Assembly: GCA_038209775.1 (NCBI GenBank)
Contig: JBBQXK010000010.1
Span: forward strand, 1-64,000
DNA from: JBBQXK01 sp038209775
Lineage (GTDB): Bacteria > Pseudomonadota > Alphaproteobacteria > Rhodobacterales > Rhodobacteraceae
Length of the DNA: 64,000 bases
Direction of reading: 5' to 3'
Shown here: in pieces, positions 17,192 to 26,068 of the stretch
How positions within the stretch are numbered: position 1 is the first letter of the stretch
How the letters are laid out: every line of letters starts with the position of its first letter
The notes under the pieces: generated by a model
Database searches by the model: none
Told to the model about the DNA's origin: nothing
Seen by the model: the letters and a program-made list of their open reading frames with translations, nothing else
Program-made: the position numbers and the translations under genes

Positions 17192-17868
17192 TGGGAACCC
17201 GGTTCGGAGCCTTCGGCAAGATGCCTTCCCTCGGGGACTTTCTGCGCATGGACATGACCCAGGGGTTCGTCGATCCCTGGGACCGCTGGCTGCAGGAGGG
17301 GATGCTTGCGGCGAAGGGCGCCTTGGGTGAGGGCTGGCAGGATTGCTATTTCTCGGCGCCGATCTGGCGGTTCACCCTGTCGCCCGGTCTGGCCGGGGCG
17401 GCGGCGATGCAGGGCGTGATGATGATGTCGGTCGACCGTGTGGGTCGCCAGTTCCCGATGACCCTGGCCTCGCCGCTGGTTGATCTGCAGGCCCCGGTTC
17501 TGGCCCATCTGCAGGCGACGGCGGGGTTTCTGGCACTGGAGGCGGTAGCACTTGATGCGCTGGAAGACACCATGACGCGCGATATCCTGCAACGGCGGCT
17601 GGCCGAAATCGCCTTGCCGCCGGCTACGGCCCTGCCGGTGATGATGCAGGCGCAGGGCGGGCTGGTGGTGCTGGCCGATGGCGGCGACATGACCACAGCG
17701 CTTGCGGCGCAGCAGGTGACCGGCCGGTTCCGCAAACCCTCGGTCTGGACGGCGGACCTTGGGGATCAGTCCCGGATGATGGTTTGCGAAGGGCTGCCTG
17801 CGGGTGGTCAGATGATCGGCCTTTTCGACATGGCGGCACATGTCTGGCAAGAGATGGAGGACGCATGA
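17191..17868 (+). CDS. tagF: T6SS-associated regulator TagF
   Basis: 225 residues starting at the ATG at 17191, which overlaps the tssM stop; an upstream in-frame extension lies wholly inside tssM and is rejected. The opening GTRFGAFGKMPSLGDFLRM and the following W-D-RWLQEG, CYFSAPIWRF and GRQFPMTLASPL are typical of TagF (ImpM-type). TagF represses T6SS assembly post-translationally by acting on Fha, in parallel with the PpkA/PppA switch. In some bacteria TagF and PppA are fused; here they are separate but overlap by four bases, so they are probably made together. Confidence 0.93.
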   Translation: MGTRFGAFGKMPSLGDFLRMDMTQGFVDPWDRWLQEGMLAAKGALGEGWQDCYFSAPIWRFTLSPGLAGAAAMQGVMMMSVDRVGRQFPMTLASPLVDLQAPVLAHLQATAGFLALEAVALDALEDTMTRDILQRRLAEIALPPATALPVMMQAQGGLVVLADGGDMTTALAAQQVTGRFRKPSVWTADLGDQSRMMVCEGLPAGGQMIGLFDMAAHVWQEMEDA

Positions 17869-18590
17869 TGCTGGCCCGGACGATCCGCTACAGTGCCACC
17901 AGCCATGTGGGCCGCGTGCGCAAGGTCAACGAAGACTCGATCCTGTCACTGCCCGATCAGCGCATCTGGGTGGTGGCCGACGGCATGGGTGGCCATGAGG
18001 CGGGCGATTTTGCCAGCCAGACCATCGTTGACACCATCGCGATGATCCCGCCCGATCTGGAACCCGCCGACCTGATGCGCACCCTGCGTGCCACGATCAT
18101 CACCGCCCATGACAACATCCGCACCATTGCGGCCCAGCGGTTTCACGGCACTGTCGGGGCCACGGTGGTGGCTTTGTTGCTGACCGACACGCATTTTGTG
18201 GCCTTCTGGGCCGGCGACAGCCGCATCTACCTTCTGCGCGACGGCAGTATCTCGATGCTGACCAGCGACCATTCGGTGGTGGGTGAGTTTGTGGCCGCCG
18301 GTGAGATGACCTGGGACGAGGCGGAAAACCACCCCCAGTCGAACGCCATCACCCGCGCCGTGGGGGTGGGGGACGAACTGGAGCTTGACAAGGTCCGGGG
18401 TGAGGTTCTGCCGGGGGACAGGTTCCTTCTGTGTTCGGACGGGCTGACGAAGTATGCGGGGTTCAAGCTTCTGGAATCGATGTTGACCGACGAACCCATC
18501 GAGACGGTCGCGGAAAAGCTCCAGAACCATGCACTTGCCTCGGGCGGCGGCGACAACGTGTCGATCATCGTGGTGGACCTGCCGCTCTGA
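17865..18590 (+). CDS. pppA: PP2C-type Ser/Thr phosphatase PppA
   Basis: 241 residues from the ATG at 17865, inside the ATGATG that overlaps the tagF stop. PP2C motifs are all present: RKVNEDS near 23, the metal-binding VVADGMGGHEAGD near 39, FWAGDSRIYLL near 110, SDGLTKY near 189 and GGGDNVSII near 228. The enzyme removes phosphate from Fha/TagH and so switches the T6SS off. It is the last gene of the operon; a candidate terminator lies about 80 bases further on. Confidence 0.93.
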   Translation: MMLARTIRYSATSHVGRVRKVNEDSILSLPDQRIWVVADGMGGHEAGDFASQTIVDTIAMIPPDLEPADLMRTLRATIITAHDNIRTIAAQRFHGTVGATVVALLLTDTHFVAFWAGDSRIYLLRDGSISMLTSDHSVVGEFVAAGEMTWDEAENHPQSNAITRAVGVGDELELDKVRGEVLPGDRFLLCSDGLTKYAGFKLLESMLTDEPIETVAEKLQNHALASGGGDNVSIIVVDLPL

Positions 18591-18672
18591 TCCGGGCCTT
18601 CGGGGCGCAAAGGGGCGGTCCATGCCATTGTCGATACGGCCGGCCGGCAAGGCTTCTGCATCCCGTGCAACA

Positions 18673-18722
18673 CGGCTGCGTCGAGCGGTCATTGGTCGTT
18701 CAGACAGCAGCCGGGGTTTTTT
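18673..18722 (+). terminator. Candidate terminator of the T6SS operon
   Basis: CGGCTGC (18673-18679) pairs perfectly with GCAGCCG (18707-18713), and a GGG plus a run of six T (18717-18722) follows. The loop is long, 27 bases, so the hairpin is weaker than a textbook terminator. It lies between the convergent pppA and the ABC ATPase gene. Confidence 0.45.
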
Positions 18723-18728
18723 GTCGTT

Positions 18729-19517
18729 TCACACCGTACCACCAAGGCTGCCTTCAAGTTCCACCATCTCTTGCCCACCGGCCATCAGATCTTGCAACTC
18801 TTGCGGGGCAATCTGGCCTCGTTCTGCTGTGCCCATCGTTTTCCCGCGGTTCAGGACGGTAAACCGGTCACCAACGGCCATGGCGTGGCGAACGTTGTGG
18901 GTGATCAAGACAACGCTGATGCCCTGCTTGCGCACCTTGCTGATCGTGGCCAGCACGTTCGCGGTCTGGCGCACACCAAGCGCCGAGGTCGGCTCGTCCA
19001 GGATCAGAACTTTGGCGCCAAAATACACCGCACGGGCAATCGCCACCGTCTGACGCTCGCCACCCGAAAGGGTGCCCACGGCCTGATCCGGGCCGCGCAA
19101 GCTGATGCCCATCTTGCGCATTTCTTCCATTGTCACCCGATTGGCAAAATCGTGGTCAAAGAATTTCAACGGGCCGACTTTGCGCACGGGTTCATTGCCC
19201 ATGAAAAAGTTGCGTGCGACGGACATCAGCGGGATCATGGCCAGATGTTGGTGCACTGTGGCAATCCCCGCCGCGATTGCGTCGCGTGGATCGGCAAACT
19301 GCATCGGACTGCCTTCGAACAGAATCTCGCCCTTTGTGGGTTTGTGCACGCCCGACATGGTCTTGATGAACGTCGACTTTCCCGCGCCGTTGTCGCCCAG
19401 CAGGCAATGACACTCACCCGGAAACAGATCAACCGACACACCGGCAAGTGCAATCACCGGGCCAAAGTGCTTTTCAATGTTCTTCATCTGCAGAATGGGG
19501 GTATGAGCGGTGGTCAT
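18729..19517 (-). CDS. Sugar (likely inositol) ABC transporter ATPase
   Basis: 262 residues, a single ABC domain like FrcA rather than the double-domain RbsA. Walker A GDNGAGKST (about 42), Q-loop VHQHLAMI, signature LSGGERQTVAIARAV (about 150), Walker B VLILDEPTSALG and the H-loop ITHNVRH are intact. It powers the permease encoded just upstream on the same strand, with one base between them. The three-gene transporter is divergent from a LacI regulator that shares an operator with the inositol genes, so inositol or a related polyol is the likely substrate. This is inference from context; ribose/fructose-type transporters have the same architecture. Confidence 0.9.
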   Translation of the reverse strand: MTTAHTPILQMKNIEKHFGPVIALAGVSVDLFPGECHCLLGDNGAGKSTFIKTMSGVHKPTKGEILFEGSPMQFADPRDAIAAGIATVHQHLAMIPLMSVARNFFMGNEPVRKVGPLKFFDHDFANRVTMEEMRKMGISLRGPDQAVGTLSGGERQTVAIARAVYFGAKVLILDEPTSALGVRQTANVLATISKVRKQGISVVLITHNVRHAMAVGDRFTVLNRGKTMGTAERGQIAPQELQDLMAGGQEMVELEGSLGGTV

Positions 19518-19518
19518 G

Positions 19519-20640
19519 TCACTTCTCCCCAGTGATGATGCGGCGGATGTAGGTGTTCAGAACCACGGCAAACAGCAGGATGATGCCAAGAAAGACCCGG
19601 AACAGCGAGCTTTCGACACCCGCAAAGAACAGGCCCTGCTGGACCACGCCAAAGATCAGTGCGCCCAGTGCCGCGCCCAGCACCGACCCATATCCCCCAG
19701 TCAGCAACGCGCCCCCGATCACCACGGCAATAATGGCTTCAAATTCCTTGAGCAAACCACGGTCCGCCCCGGCCGAGCCGAATTCCATCACCTGACAGGT
19801 TGCGAAAACCGTGGCGCAAAAAGCCGTGAACACGAACATCAGGATCTTTACCCGATCGACGGGCACACCCGAATTGCGCGCCGATTCCGCATCGCCACCC
19901 GATGCAAAGATCCAGTTGCCAAAGCGGGTCTTCGTCAGCAGCACATGCCCGAACAGAACCAGCGCCAATGCCCAGACGATCAGCATCGGGACACCGTCAA
20001 CGATGGGTTGACCTTTTTTCGCGCCGACTGAGAATGTTTCGATTAGTCCGATATCGCCAAACCATTGGAACAACCCCGACAAGATCTTTCCGCCAAATAC
20101 CGGCGCCAACCAATCCCCGTCGGCGGCTTCGACAATGCCACCGATGATGGTCTTGTTCACAAGGGTTTGCGGCAGAAATATCGTGAACCCGCGCAGGATG
20201 AACAGAGAGGCCAGTGTCACGATAAAACTGGGCAACCCGGTACGGACGCAAATCCAGCCGTTCAGTGCGCCAATGGCCATACACAAAACGAACGTGACCA
20301 AAATCGCAATCCACACCGGCCAGCCCATGGTGACGCTGAAAATCGCGATCAGCATGCCCGAAAAGCCGATCATCGATCCGATGGAAAGGTCGAACTCACC
20401 CGCGATCATCAAGAGGCAGGCACCAACGGCAATGATCATGAATTGAGCAGATACGACCGACCAGTTCTGCACGCCGGCGGCATTGAACATGCCCGAATCA
20501 TGCGCCGTCAGCAGAAAGAAGGTGAAGACAAGAACGGTGCCACAGATGCCGCCAAGCTCGGGACCGATCAGTGCTTTTCGGAAACGTGATCTTGCCTTGA
20601 CGCGCTCATCGGCGGGTTGCTCTGCTGGTGCGACGGACAT
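19519..20640 (-). CDS. Sugar (likely inositol) ABC transporter permease
   Basis: 373 residues with about ten hydrophobic segments, of the RbsC/FrcC/IatP family. GGICGTVLVFTFFLL opens the first membrane helix, and family features include ACLLMIAGEFDLSIGS, GALNGWICVRTGLPSFIVTL and the EAA-like region around IAVVIGGALLTGGYGS. It should form a homodimer in the inner membrane with the adjacent ATPase and receive sugar from the binding protein encoded 79 bases upstream. The N-terminal 35 residues are polar and cytoplasmic. Confidence 0.92.
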   Translation of the reverse strand: MSVAPAEQPADERVKARSRFRKALIGPELGGICGTVLVFTFFLLTAHDSGMFNAAGVQNWSVVSAQFMIIAVGACLLMIAGEFDLSIGSMIGFSGMLIAIFSVTMGWPVWIAILVTFVLCMAIGALNGWICVRTGLPSFIVTLASLFILRGFTIFLPQTLVNKTIIGGIVEAADGDWLAPVFGGKILSGLFQWFGDIGLIETFSVGAKKGQPIVDGVPMLIVWALALVLFGHVLLTKTRFGNWIFASGGDAESARNSGVPVDRVKILMFVFTAFCATVFATCQVMEFGSAGADRGLLKEFEAIIAVVIGGALLTGGYGSVLGAALGALIFGVVQQGLFFAGVESSLFRVFLGIILLFAVVLNTYIRRIITGEK

Positions 20641-20719
20641 CTGATTTCCCTCGAAGTGCTTACGGCATATGAAGAAAAAGGGCGATCGGTCATAACCGGC
20701 CGCCCCACACCCTCAGAAA

Positions 20720-21670
20720 TCAGCGGTACTCGCCCGCGAATTCTTCGATCTTGCCCAAGGCATCCTTGGTCACAAAGCCCGGACCAGAGTTGATGTTGTT
20801 GCCCGGCAGCACGCCATACCGGTCGTAGTTGGTCAGGATGACAACCGGCAGATAGGCTTGCAGGAAGGGTTGCTGGTCGATACCCCACTTGATGGTGCCA
20901 TCCTTGATGGCCGCGACGATTTCTTCGCCCAGATCGAACGTGCCAAAATAGATCTGACCAGCCATGCCGTTTTCTTTCAGCGCGGCAATGGTCGGATCGG
21001 CCGAAACCGGACCAAGGGTCAGGATACCGTTTGTTTCGGGATGCGCGGACAGGTAGGCCAGAACCTTGTTCTTGATCTCGGCCGGGTCTGTGCCGCTGTC
21101 CATCATGGAATCGCCCAGTTCAACGCCCAGACCATCGGCAAAGCCACGGCAACGCTCACCAACGGTCGGCTGCTGGATCGCATGGTTGACGCAGACGAAC
21201 GACGTGACGCCGTCGCCCTTGGCGCGGATGCCCGCAGCAAGCCCCGCGTCATACTCGGGCTGGCCGACATACATCAGCGCGCCCACTTCACGGGCCTGCT
21301 CGGGGGTGCCGGTGTTCATGATGATAACGTCGATGCCCTGATCGACAGCGGCCCTGATCGGCCCCTTCAACACATCAAAATCTGCAAGCGTGGTGATGAT
21401 GCCATCGGGCTTTGAAGCGGCGGCCTGGTCAATCAGGCGCGCCATGTCCGCGATGTCGCCGGATGGCGGGTTGCTGTACTCGACCGTGACGCCCATTTGC
21501 GTGCCGGCCAGTTTGATGCCGTTCTTGACGGTGTTCCACCAGCTGTCGCTGTCGGGCGCGTGGCTGACCAGAACATAGCGTTCGCCATCCGCCAAGGCCT
21601 GGGTTGCGACCAGCAGCGGCGCTGCCAGCAACGCAGTCGTCATCGCCAGTTTCTTGAAAATCGAAGCCAT
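20720..21670 (-). CDS. Periplasmic sugar-binding protein (likely inositol)
   Basis: 316 residues from the ATG at 21670, preceded by GGGAGAGAGAG; a longer reading frame upstream lacks a ribosome site. A signal peptide covers about residues 1-25 (KKLAMTTALLAAPLLVATQALA). The mature protein is a type I periplasmic-binding fold (YVLVSHAPDSDSWWNTV, PDGIITTLADFDVL, VGQPEYDAGLAAG, ILTLGPVSADPTI, WGIDQQPFLQAYLPV). As first gene of the transporter operon it is transcribed away from the LacI gene, and the palindromic operator lies about 90 bases upstream. Confidence 0.92.
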   Translation of the reverse strand: MASIFKKLAMTTALLAAPLLVATQALADGERYVLVSHAPDSDSWWNTVKNGIKLAGTQMGVTVEYSNPPSGDIADMARLIDQAAASKPDGIITTLADFDVLKGPIRAAVDQGIDVIIMNTGTPEQAREVGALMYVGQPEYDAGLAAGIRAKGDGVTSFVCVNHAIQQPTVGERCRGFADGLGVELGDSMMDSGTDPAEIKNKVLAYLSAHPETNGILTLGPVSADPTIAALKENGMAGQIYFGTFDLGEEIVAAIKDGTIKWGIDQQPFLQAYLPVVILTNYDRYGVLPGNNINSGPGFVTKDALGKIEEFAGEYR

Positions 21671-21757
21671 CTCTCTCTCCCTGTTACACATGTTCTGTGT
21701 AGGAAAGCCGATCTCCTCCGACCCCCCCGAATCCACCTAAGCATATCGACATCACAA

Positions 21758-21773
21758 TTGCAACCGGTTGCAA
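21758..21773. promoter_or_regulatory. LacI-type operator, copy 1
   Basis: TTGCAACCGGTTGCAA is a perfect 16-bp palindrome with the central CG typical of LacI-family sites. It lies between the divergent binding-protein and lacI genes. The identical sequence recurs at 26070-26085 between the divergent oxidoreductase and iolD operons. Confidence 0.85.
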
Positions 21774-21852
21774 AAATGACTTGCCGATTGCGGGCTGTTT
21801 TGTAAAGTCGCGCGCGCTATAACGACAGGACTTTGCAGAAGGGCAGACAGCC

Positions 21853-22866
21853 GTGGCGCCAACTTTGAAAGACGTGGCCAAGCGTGCCGGGGTGTCGCGG
21901 TCTGCCGTGTCACGGGCGTTTACGGATGGGGCCTCGGTGTCGGCCAAGATGCGGAAACTTGTGGAAAAGGCCGCCGCAGACCTTGGATACAGCCCCAATG
22001 TGCTGGCCTCCAGCCTGACCACGGGACGCACAAAACTGATCGGTCTGGTGTCGAACAACTTTCACAACCCGATCTTCCTGGAGGTGTTCGATCAGTTCAC
22101 CCGCGCCTTGCAGGACAATGGTCTGCGGCCGCTGCTGGTCAATCTGACCGATGAAACCGATCCCGCGAATTCGGTGCGGATGCTGCGGCAATACTCGGTG
22201 GACGGGGTTGTCGTCGCCTCCTCCACCTTGCCGCCGGGGTTTGCCCTTGCGTTCCGGGATGCAGGCTTGCCGGTCGTTCATGCCTTTGGCCGCATGACCA
22301 GCGCGCCGCAGGTGCATGTGGTCGGAATCGACAACATTGAGGCGGGGCGATTGGCCGCCCGTAGCCTGCTTGCGCGCGGTTACCAGCGCGTCGGGTTCAT
22401 GGGCGGGCCCGAGGCCGCAAGTTCAACCCAGGACCGTCTGCAGGGGTTTGTGCAGGAATTTGCCCTTCATCCGCAGATCCGCGTCAGTCTGTCGTTTGCC
22501 ACAGCCTATTCCTTTGAGGCCGGGCGCCGCGAGATGCAGGTGCTGCTGGAGGGTGCCCCCGCCGAGGCCTATTTTTGCGGCGATGATGTCCTGTCCATCG
22601 GGGCCTTGTCGGCGATTGGGGATCGCGGGTTGTCGGTGCCGGGCGATATCGGCATCATCGGGCTGAACGACATGGCCATGGCGGGCTGGAACAACATCAA
22701 CCTGACGACGATCTGCCAGCCTATTCGGGAAATTGTGAATTCGTCGGTCGAACTGATGACCACGATGCTGCGCGACCCCGGGCGCGTGCCCGAAGCGCGG
22801 ATTTTTGCCTGCGAGATCATCGAGCGGGGAACCCTGCGCCCCTTGCCATCAAGGGGCGCAGTCTGA
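21853..22866 (+). CDS. LacI-family regulator of the inositol regulon
   Basis: 337 residues, starting with GTG at 21853 after AGAAGGGCAG. The N-terminal helix-turn-helix (about 4-24; LKDVAKRAGVSRSAVSRAF) and hinge (YSPNVLASSLTTGRT) are typical, followed by a periplasmic-binding-like effector domain (LIGLVSNNFHNPIF, VVGIDNIEAG, GFMGGP, YFCGDDVLSIGAL, IGIIGLNDM). Context and two identical palindromes indicate that it controls its own transporter and both catabolic operons, releasing DNA when a pathway sugar is bound. The inducer cannot be read from the sequence. Confidence 0.93.
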   Translation: MAPTLKDVAKRAGVSRSAVSRAFTDGASVSAKMRKLVEKAAADLGYSPNVLASSLTTGRTKLIGLVSNNFHNPIFLEVFDQFTRALQDNGLRPLLVNLTDETDPANSVRMLRQYSVDGVVVASSTLPPGFALAFRDAGLPVVHAFGRMTSAPQVHVVGIDNIEAGRLAARSLLARGYQRVGFMGGPEAASSTQDRLQGFVQEFALHPQIRVSLSFATAYSFEAGRREMQVLLEGAPAEAYFCGDDVLSIGALSAIGDRGLSVPGDIGIIGLNDMAMAGWNNINLTTICQPIREIVNSSVELMTTMLRDPGRVPEARIFACEIIERGTLRPLPSRGAV

Positions 22867-24000
22867 TCAGCGGAACATCGGCGGGCGGGCATCGGTCCAG
22901 GCGCCGTCTGCCTTGGCCGAGGCAACCGCGGCATGCACCGCCGCCATCGACCGCAAACCGTCGGTCGCGGTCGGCAGACCGTCGCGCACCTGACCCCGAA
23001 TGGCGTCGGCCAGATCGCAGTAGATATTCGCCACCGCCAGCGGAAAGCCTTCGGGATGCGCGATCGATACGCGCGTCAGTCGCTGCGCATCGGCATGCAA
23101 TCCGCCTTCGCCCTTTTCGATGATCTGGGTGCGCCCGTTCACTGGCGTATAGATCAACTGGTTGGGCTGCTCGGACGCCCAGCGGAACCCGCCGGTTTCG
23201 CCAAACACCTGAATTTCAAACCCGTGCTGGCGGCCGATGGCCACCGACGATGTCCAGAGCCGCCCGACAGTGCCGCCCGCCATCCGAAAGTTCACCATCG
23301 CATCATCTTCCAGCACCCGGCTGGGGATCGTCGAGGCGAAATCGGCGGACAGCCTCTGTACCTGATCGTCACAGATGAAACTCGCCATATGCAGCGCATG
23401 AATGCCGCAATCGGCAAACTGGCCCGACACGCCCGCCATCGCCGGGTCATAGCGCCAGCGCACGCGCGGATTGTCGGCATTGGCACCGTCCCCGTGATGG
23501 CCATGACTGAACGCCGTGACCACCAGCCGGATCTTGCCCAACTCGCCCGCCCGCACCATCGCCCGGGCTTGCCGCACCATCGGATAGGCCGAATAGCAAT
23601 AGTTCACCGCGCAGATCTTGCCGGTGGCCTTTACCACGCGCACGATCTCTTCGCCCTCTTCCACCGTCATCGTCATCGGCTTTTCGCACAGCACGTTGAA
23701 ACCGGCCTCAAGAAAGGCCTTGGTAATCTCGAAATGCGTGGCGTTCGGTGTGGCGACGGTGACCAGATCAACCCGGTCAGCGCGGCCCTTTTCCCCTGCC
23801 AGCATTTCGGCCCAGTCGCCATAGGCGCGGTCGGCCGCAATGCCCAGACGCACGGCATATTCGCGGCCTGCATCAGGCCGGTGATCCAGCGCGCCGGCGG
23901 CAAACTCAAAATGCCCATCGGCCTGGGCGCCCAGACGGTGCGCAGGCCCGATCTGGCTGCCTTCACCGCCGCCGATCATGCCCCACTTCAGCTTTGTCAT
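22867..24000 (-). CDS. Gfo/Idh/MocA oxidoreductase 1
   Basis: 377 residues. The Rossmann start KWGMIGGGEGSQIG binds NAD(P); the family's EKP motif (NVLCEKPMTMT, about 102) and catalytic DxxxH pattern (FADCGIHALHM, about 198) are present. Members oxidise ring or open-chain polyols, and inositol 2-dehydrogenase (IolG) is one of them. It is the third gene of a - strand operon, 12 bases after the IolE-like gene, and its stop directly abuts the lacI stop on the other strand. The substrate may be an inositol isomer or a keto-inositol; the family is too broad to decide. Confidence 0.88.
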   Translation of the reverse strand: MTKLKWGMIGGGEGSQIGPAHRLGAQADGHFEFAAGALDHRPDAGREYAVRLGIAADRAYGDWAEMLAGEKGRADRVDLVTVATPNATHFEITKAFLEAGFNVLCEKPMTMTVEEGEEIVRVVKATGKICAVNYCYSAYPMVRQARAMVRAGELGKIRLVVTAFSHGHHGDGANADNPRVRWRYDPAMAGVSGQFADCGIHALHMASFICDDQVQRLSADFASTIPSRVLEDDAMVNFRMAGGTVGRLWTSSVAIGRQHGFEIQVFGETGGFRWASEQPNQLIYTPVNGRTQIIEKGEGGLHADAQRLTRVSIAHPEGFPLAVANIYCDLADAIRGQVRDGLPTATDGLRSMAAVHAAVASAKADGAWTDARPPMFR

Positions 24001-24012
24001 ATTCAGGTATCC

Positions 24013-24903
24013 TCAGAAACCAATGGATTGCAGGTATTCGCGGTTGGCGCGCGCATCTTCCAGCGGGGTGCCGGGCATTGTGGGATCGCAGTCCTGCTCG
24101 ACCGTGCACCAGCCTTCAAATCCGGCATCCAGAAGACGCTTGCGCACGGCGGCAAAGTCAACATCGCCCTTGCCCAGATTGCAGAAGATGCCCTGCCCGC
24201 AGGCCTTGTAAAAGTCGGTGCGGTTGGCCACGACCTCCGCCTTCACCTTAGGGTCGATATCCTTGAAATGCATGTAGGAAATCCGGCCCATATTGCGGTC
24301 CATGAAAGCCACCGGATCATATCCGGCATAGGAATGGTGGCCGGTGTCAAAGCATATCTTCAGGATGCTTTCATCGACCTCGGCCAGCAGACGCTCCAGT
24401 TCCGGCTCAAAATCCATGAACCCTGCGGCATGGGCGTGGATGCCGACGGTCAGGCCATACTCTTCGCTGCCGATTTTCGCGATTGCCGCGATCCGGTCGC
24501 GAAAGGCTGTCCATTCCGCCTTGTCCATCTGCTCGGCCTCGGCGGCGCGGCCGGCGGTGGGCGCGCGGCGGGCCGAGATGCTGTCGATCAGCACCAGATG
24601 CCGTGCGCCATGTGCGACAAGTGCCCTGCAGGTGCGATGTGAGGCGTCCAACACCTCATCCCATTTGGCCGCATCATGGAACGGGCGGAACACCACGCCG
24701 CCGATGATCGACAGATCGCGCGCGGCCAGTGCCGGCGCCAGGATCGCAGGGTCTTCGGGCATATAGCCGATGGGGCCAAGCTCGATCCCCTTGTAACCCG
24801 CCCCCGCACACTGATCGAGCACGGTTTGCCAGCTTGGGTAAGACGGGTCACTTGGGAATTCGATGCCCCAGGAACAGGGGGCATTCCCGATACGGATCGT
24901 CAT
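24013..24903 (-). CDS. TIM-barrel isomerase/dehydratase, IolE-like
   Basis: 296 residues from the ATG at 24903, with AAGGAC eight bases upstream. It belongs to the xylose-isomerase-like TIM barrel (AP endonuclease 2) superfamily: GNAPCSWGIEFP, GYKGIELGPIGYMP, GLTVGIHAHAAGFMD, KICFDTGHHSYAG, SYMHFKDIDPK and WCTVEQDCD supply metal-binding Glu, His and Asp along the barrel. In an inositol operon the best candidates are inosose dehydratase (IolE) or an inosose isomerase (IolI). IolE is otherwise missing from this pathway, which favours the dehydratase. The gene lies between two oxidoreductase genes with gaps of 20 and 12 bases. Confidence 0.8.
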   Translation of the reverse strand: MTIRIGNAPCSWGIEFPSDPSYPSWQTVLDQCAGAGYKGIELGPIGYMPEDPAILAPALAARDLSIIGGVVFRPFHDAAKWDEVLDASHRTCRALVAHGARHLVLIDSISARRAPTAGRAAEAEQMDKAEWTAFRDRIAAIAKIGSEEYGLTVGIHAHAAGFMDFEPELERLLAEVDESILKICFDTGHHSYAGYDPVAFMDRNMGRISYMHFKDIDPKVKAEVVANRTDFYKACGQGIFCNLGKGDVDFAAVRKRLLDAGFEGWCTVEQDCDPTMPGTPLEDARANREYLQSIGF

Positions 24904-24923
24904 TTTGGTAGTCCTTTCAAGCA

Positions 24924-26027
24924 TCAGAACGCGGCGACGTCGGCCCAGGTCTTTGTCGTGGATGAGGAAATTGCTGCGGCGATAATCTGGTTGACCAGCA
25001 TCCCGTCGCGGAAGGTGGGCCAGATCGGCCTGCCGCCATGGATCGCTTCCAGAAAGTCCCTGGCTTCGATGATGATCTGATCCTGATAGCCGGTGCCATG
25101 CCCCGGCCCCTGACAGAACGGCAGGTAGTCGGGATGCGCCGGTCCGGTCAGGATCTTGGTGAAACCGCGGGTCGCCTCTGGCCCCTCGGCGCGGTAAAGC
25201 CAAAGCGCATTCTGATCCTCCTGGTCGAACCGGATCGCACCTTTGGTGCCGGTAACCTCATAGGCATAGCCCATCTTGCGCCCGGTCGAGATGCGGCTGA
25301 AGTACATCTGCCCCATCGCACCGTTCTGAAATCGGCACATCATCTGCGCGTGATCGTCATTGCTGACCGTGCCGCCGGGCCGGTCGCGATGCACGGTTTC
25401 CACCTCGGCGATCAGCCGGTCTATCGGACCCAGCAACGCAAGCGCCGCGTTGATCATGTGCGGGGCCAGATCGCCCATCGTGCCATTCGCCATGCCCGTC
25501 GTGCGCCAGGTGGCGGGCAATTGCGGGTCGGCCAGAAAATCCTCGGCATGCTCTCCGCGAAACCAGGTCACGTCGCCGATCACGCCAGTGGCGATCAACT
25601 GGCGGGCATACTGGCTGGCCGGGGTGCGAATATAGTTGAAGCCAACCATGTTGACGCAGCCGCTGGCCTCGGCTGCCGCCACCATGGTGCGGCTGTCGTC
25701 AAGCGAAGCGCCCAGCGGCTTTTCGCAGAACACCGGTTTACCCAGCGCAAAGGCAGCCTCGGCCACCGCGCGGTGGGTACTTTGCGGCGAGGCGATGATG
25801 ACCGCTTCGACCTTCGGGTCATTGACCAAAGCCCGCCAATCCGCGGTTGCGCGCGCAAAGCCATAGGCTTTGCGATAGGCCTCGGCGCTGTCGGTGGTGG
25901 TGGCACAAACCATTTCCAGGCGGGGCCGCAGTGTGGTGTTGAAAACCGCCCCAACCGCAAGCATGGCGACAGCATGGGCCTTGCCCATGTAGCCGCCGCC
26001 GACGATGCCGATTCCTATCTCTGCCAT
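24924..26027 (-). CDS. Gfo/Idh/MocA oxidoreductase 2, inositol dehydrogenase-like
   Basis: 367 residues. GIGIVGGGYMGKAHAVAM is the nucleotide-binding start; PVFCEKPLGASLDD (about 100) carries the catalytic Lys, and GDLAPHMINAAL (about 186) the Asp-His pair. It is the first gene of the - strand operon and is divergent from iolD, with the LacI operator between them. An inositol 2-dehydrogenase is the expected first enzyme of the pathway, and this protein or the other oxidoreductase is the natural candidate. They are only distantly alike, so they may act on different inositol isomers. Confidence 0.88.
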   Translation of the reverse strand: MAEIGIGIVGGGYMGKAHAVAMLAVGAVFNTTLRPRLEMVCATTTDSAEAYRKAYGFARATADWRALVNDPKVEAVIIASPQSTHRAVAEAAFALGKPVFCEKPLGASLDDSRTMVAAAEASGCVNMVGFNYIRTPASQYARQLIATGVIGDVTWFRGEHAEDFLADPQLPATWRTTGMANGTMGDLAPHMINAALALLGPIDRLIAEVETVHRDRPGGTVSNDDHAQMMCRFQNGAMGQMYFSRISTGRKMGYAYEVTGTKGAIRFDQEDQNALWLYRAEGPEATRGFTKILTGPAHPDYLPFCQGPGHGTGYQDQIIIEARDFLEAIHGGRPIWPTFRDGMLVNQIIAAAISSSTTKTWADVAAF

Positions 26028-26068
26028 TTTCGCCCTCGGATCGCTTTGGGTTTGCGGTACACTTTAGG

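Noticed and set aside
22933..24642. A 569-codon + strand open frame
   Set aside because: It is the antisense shadow of the oxidoreductase and TIM-barrel genes, and its product is His/Gly/Ala-rich without any recognisable domain.
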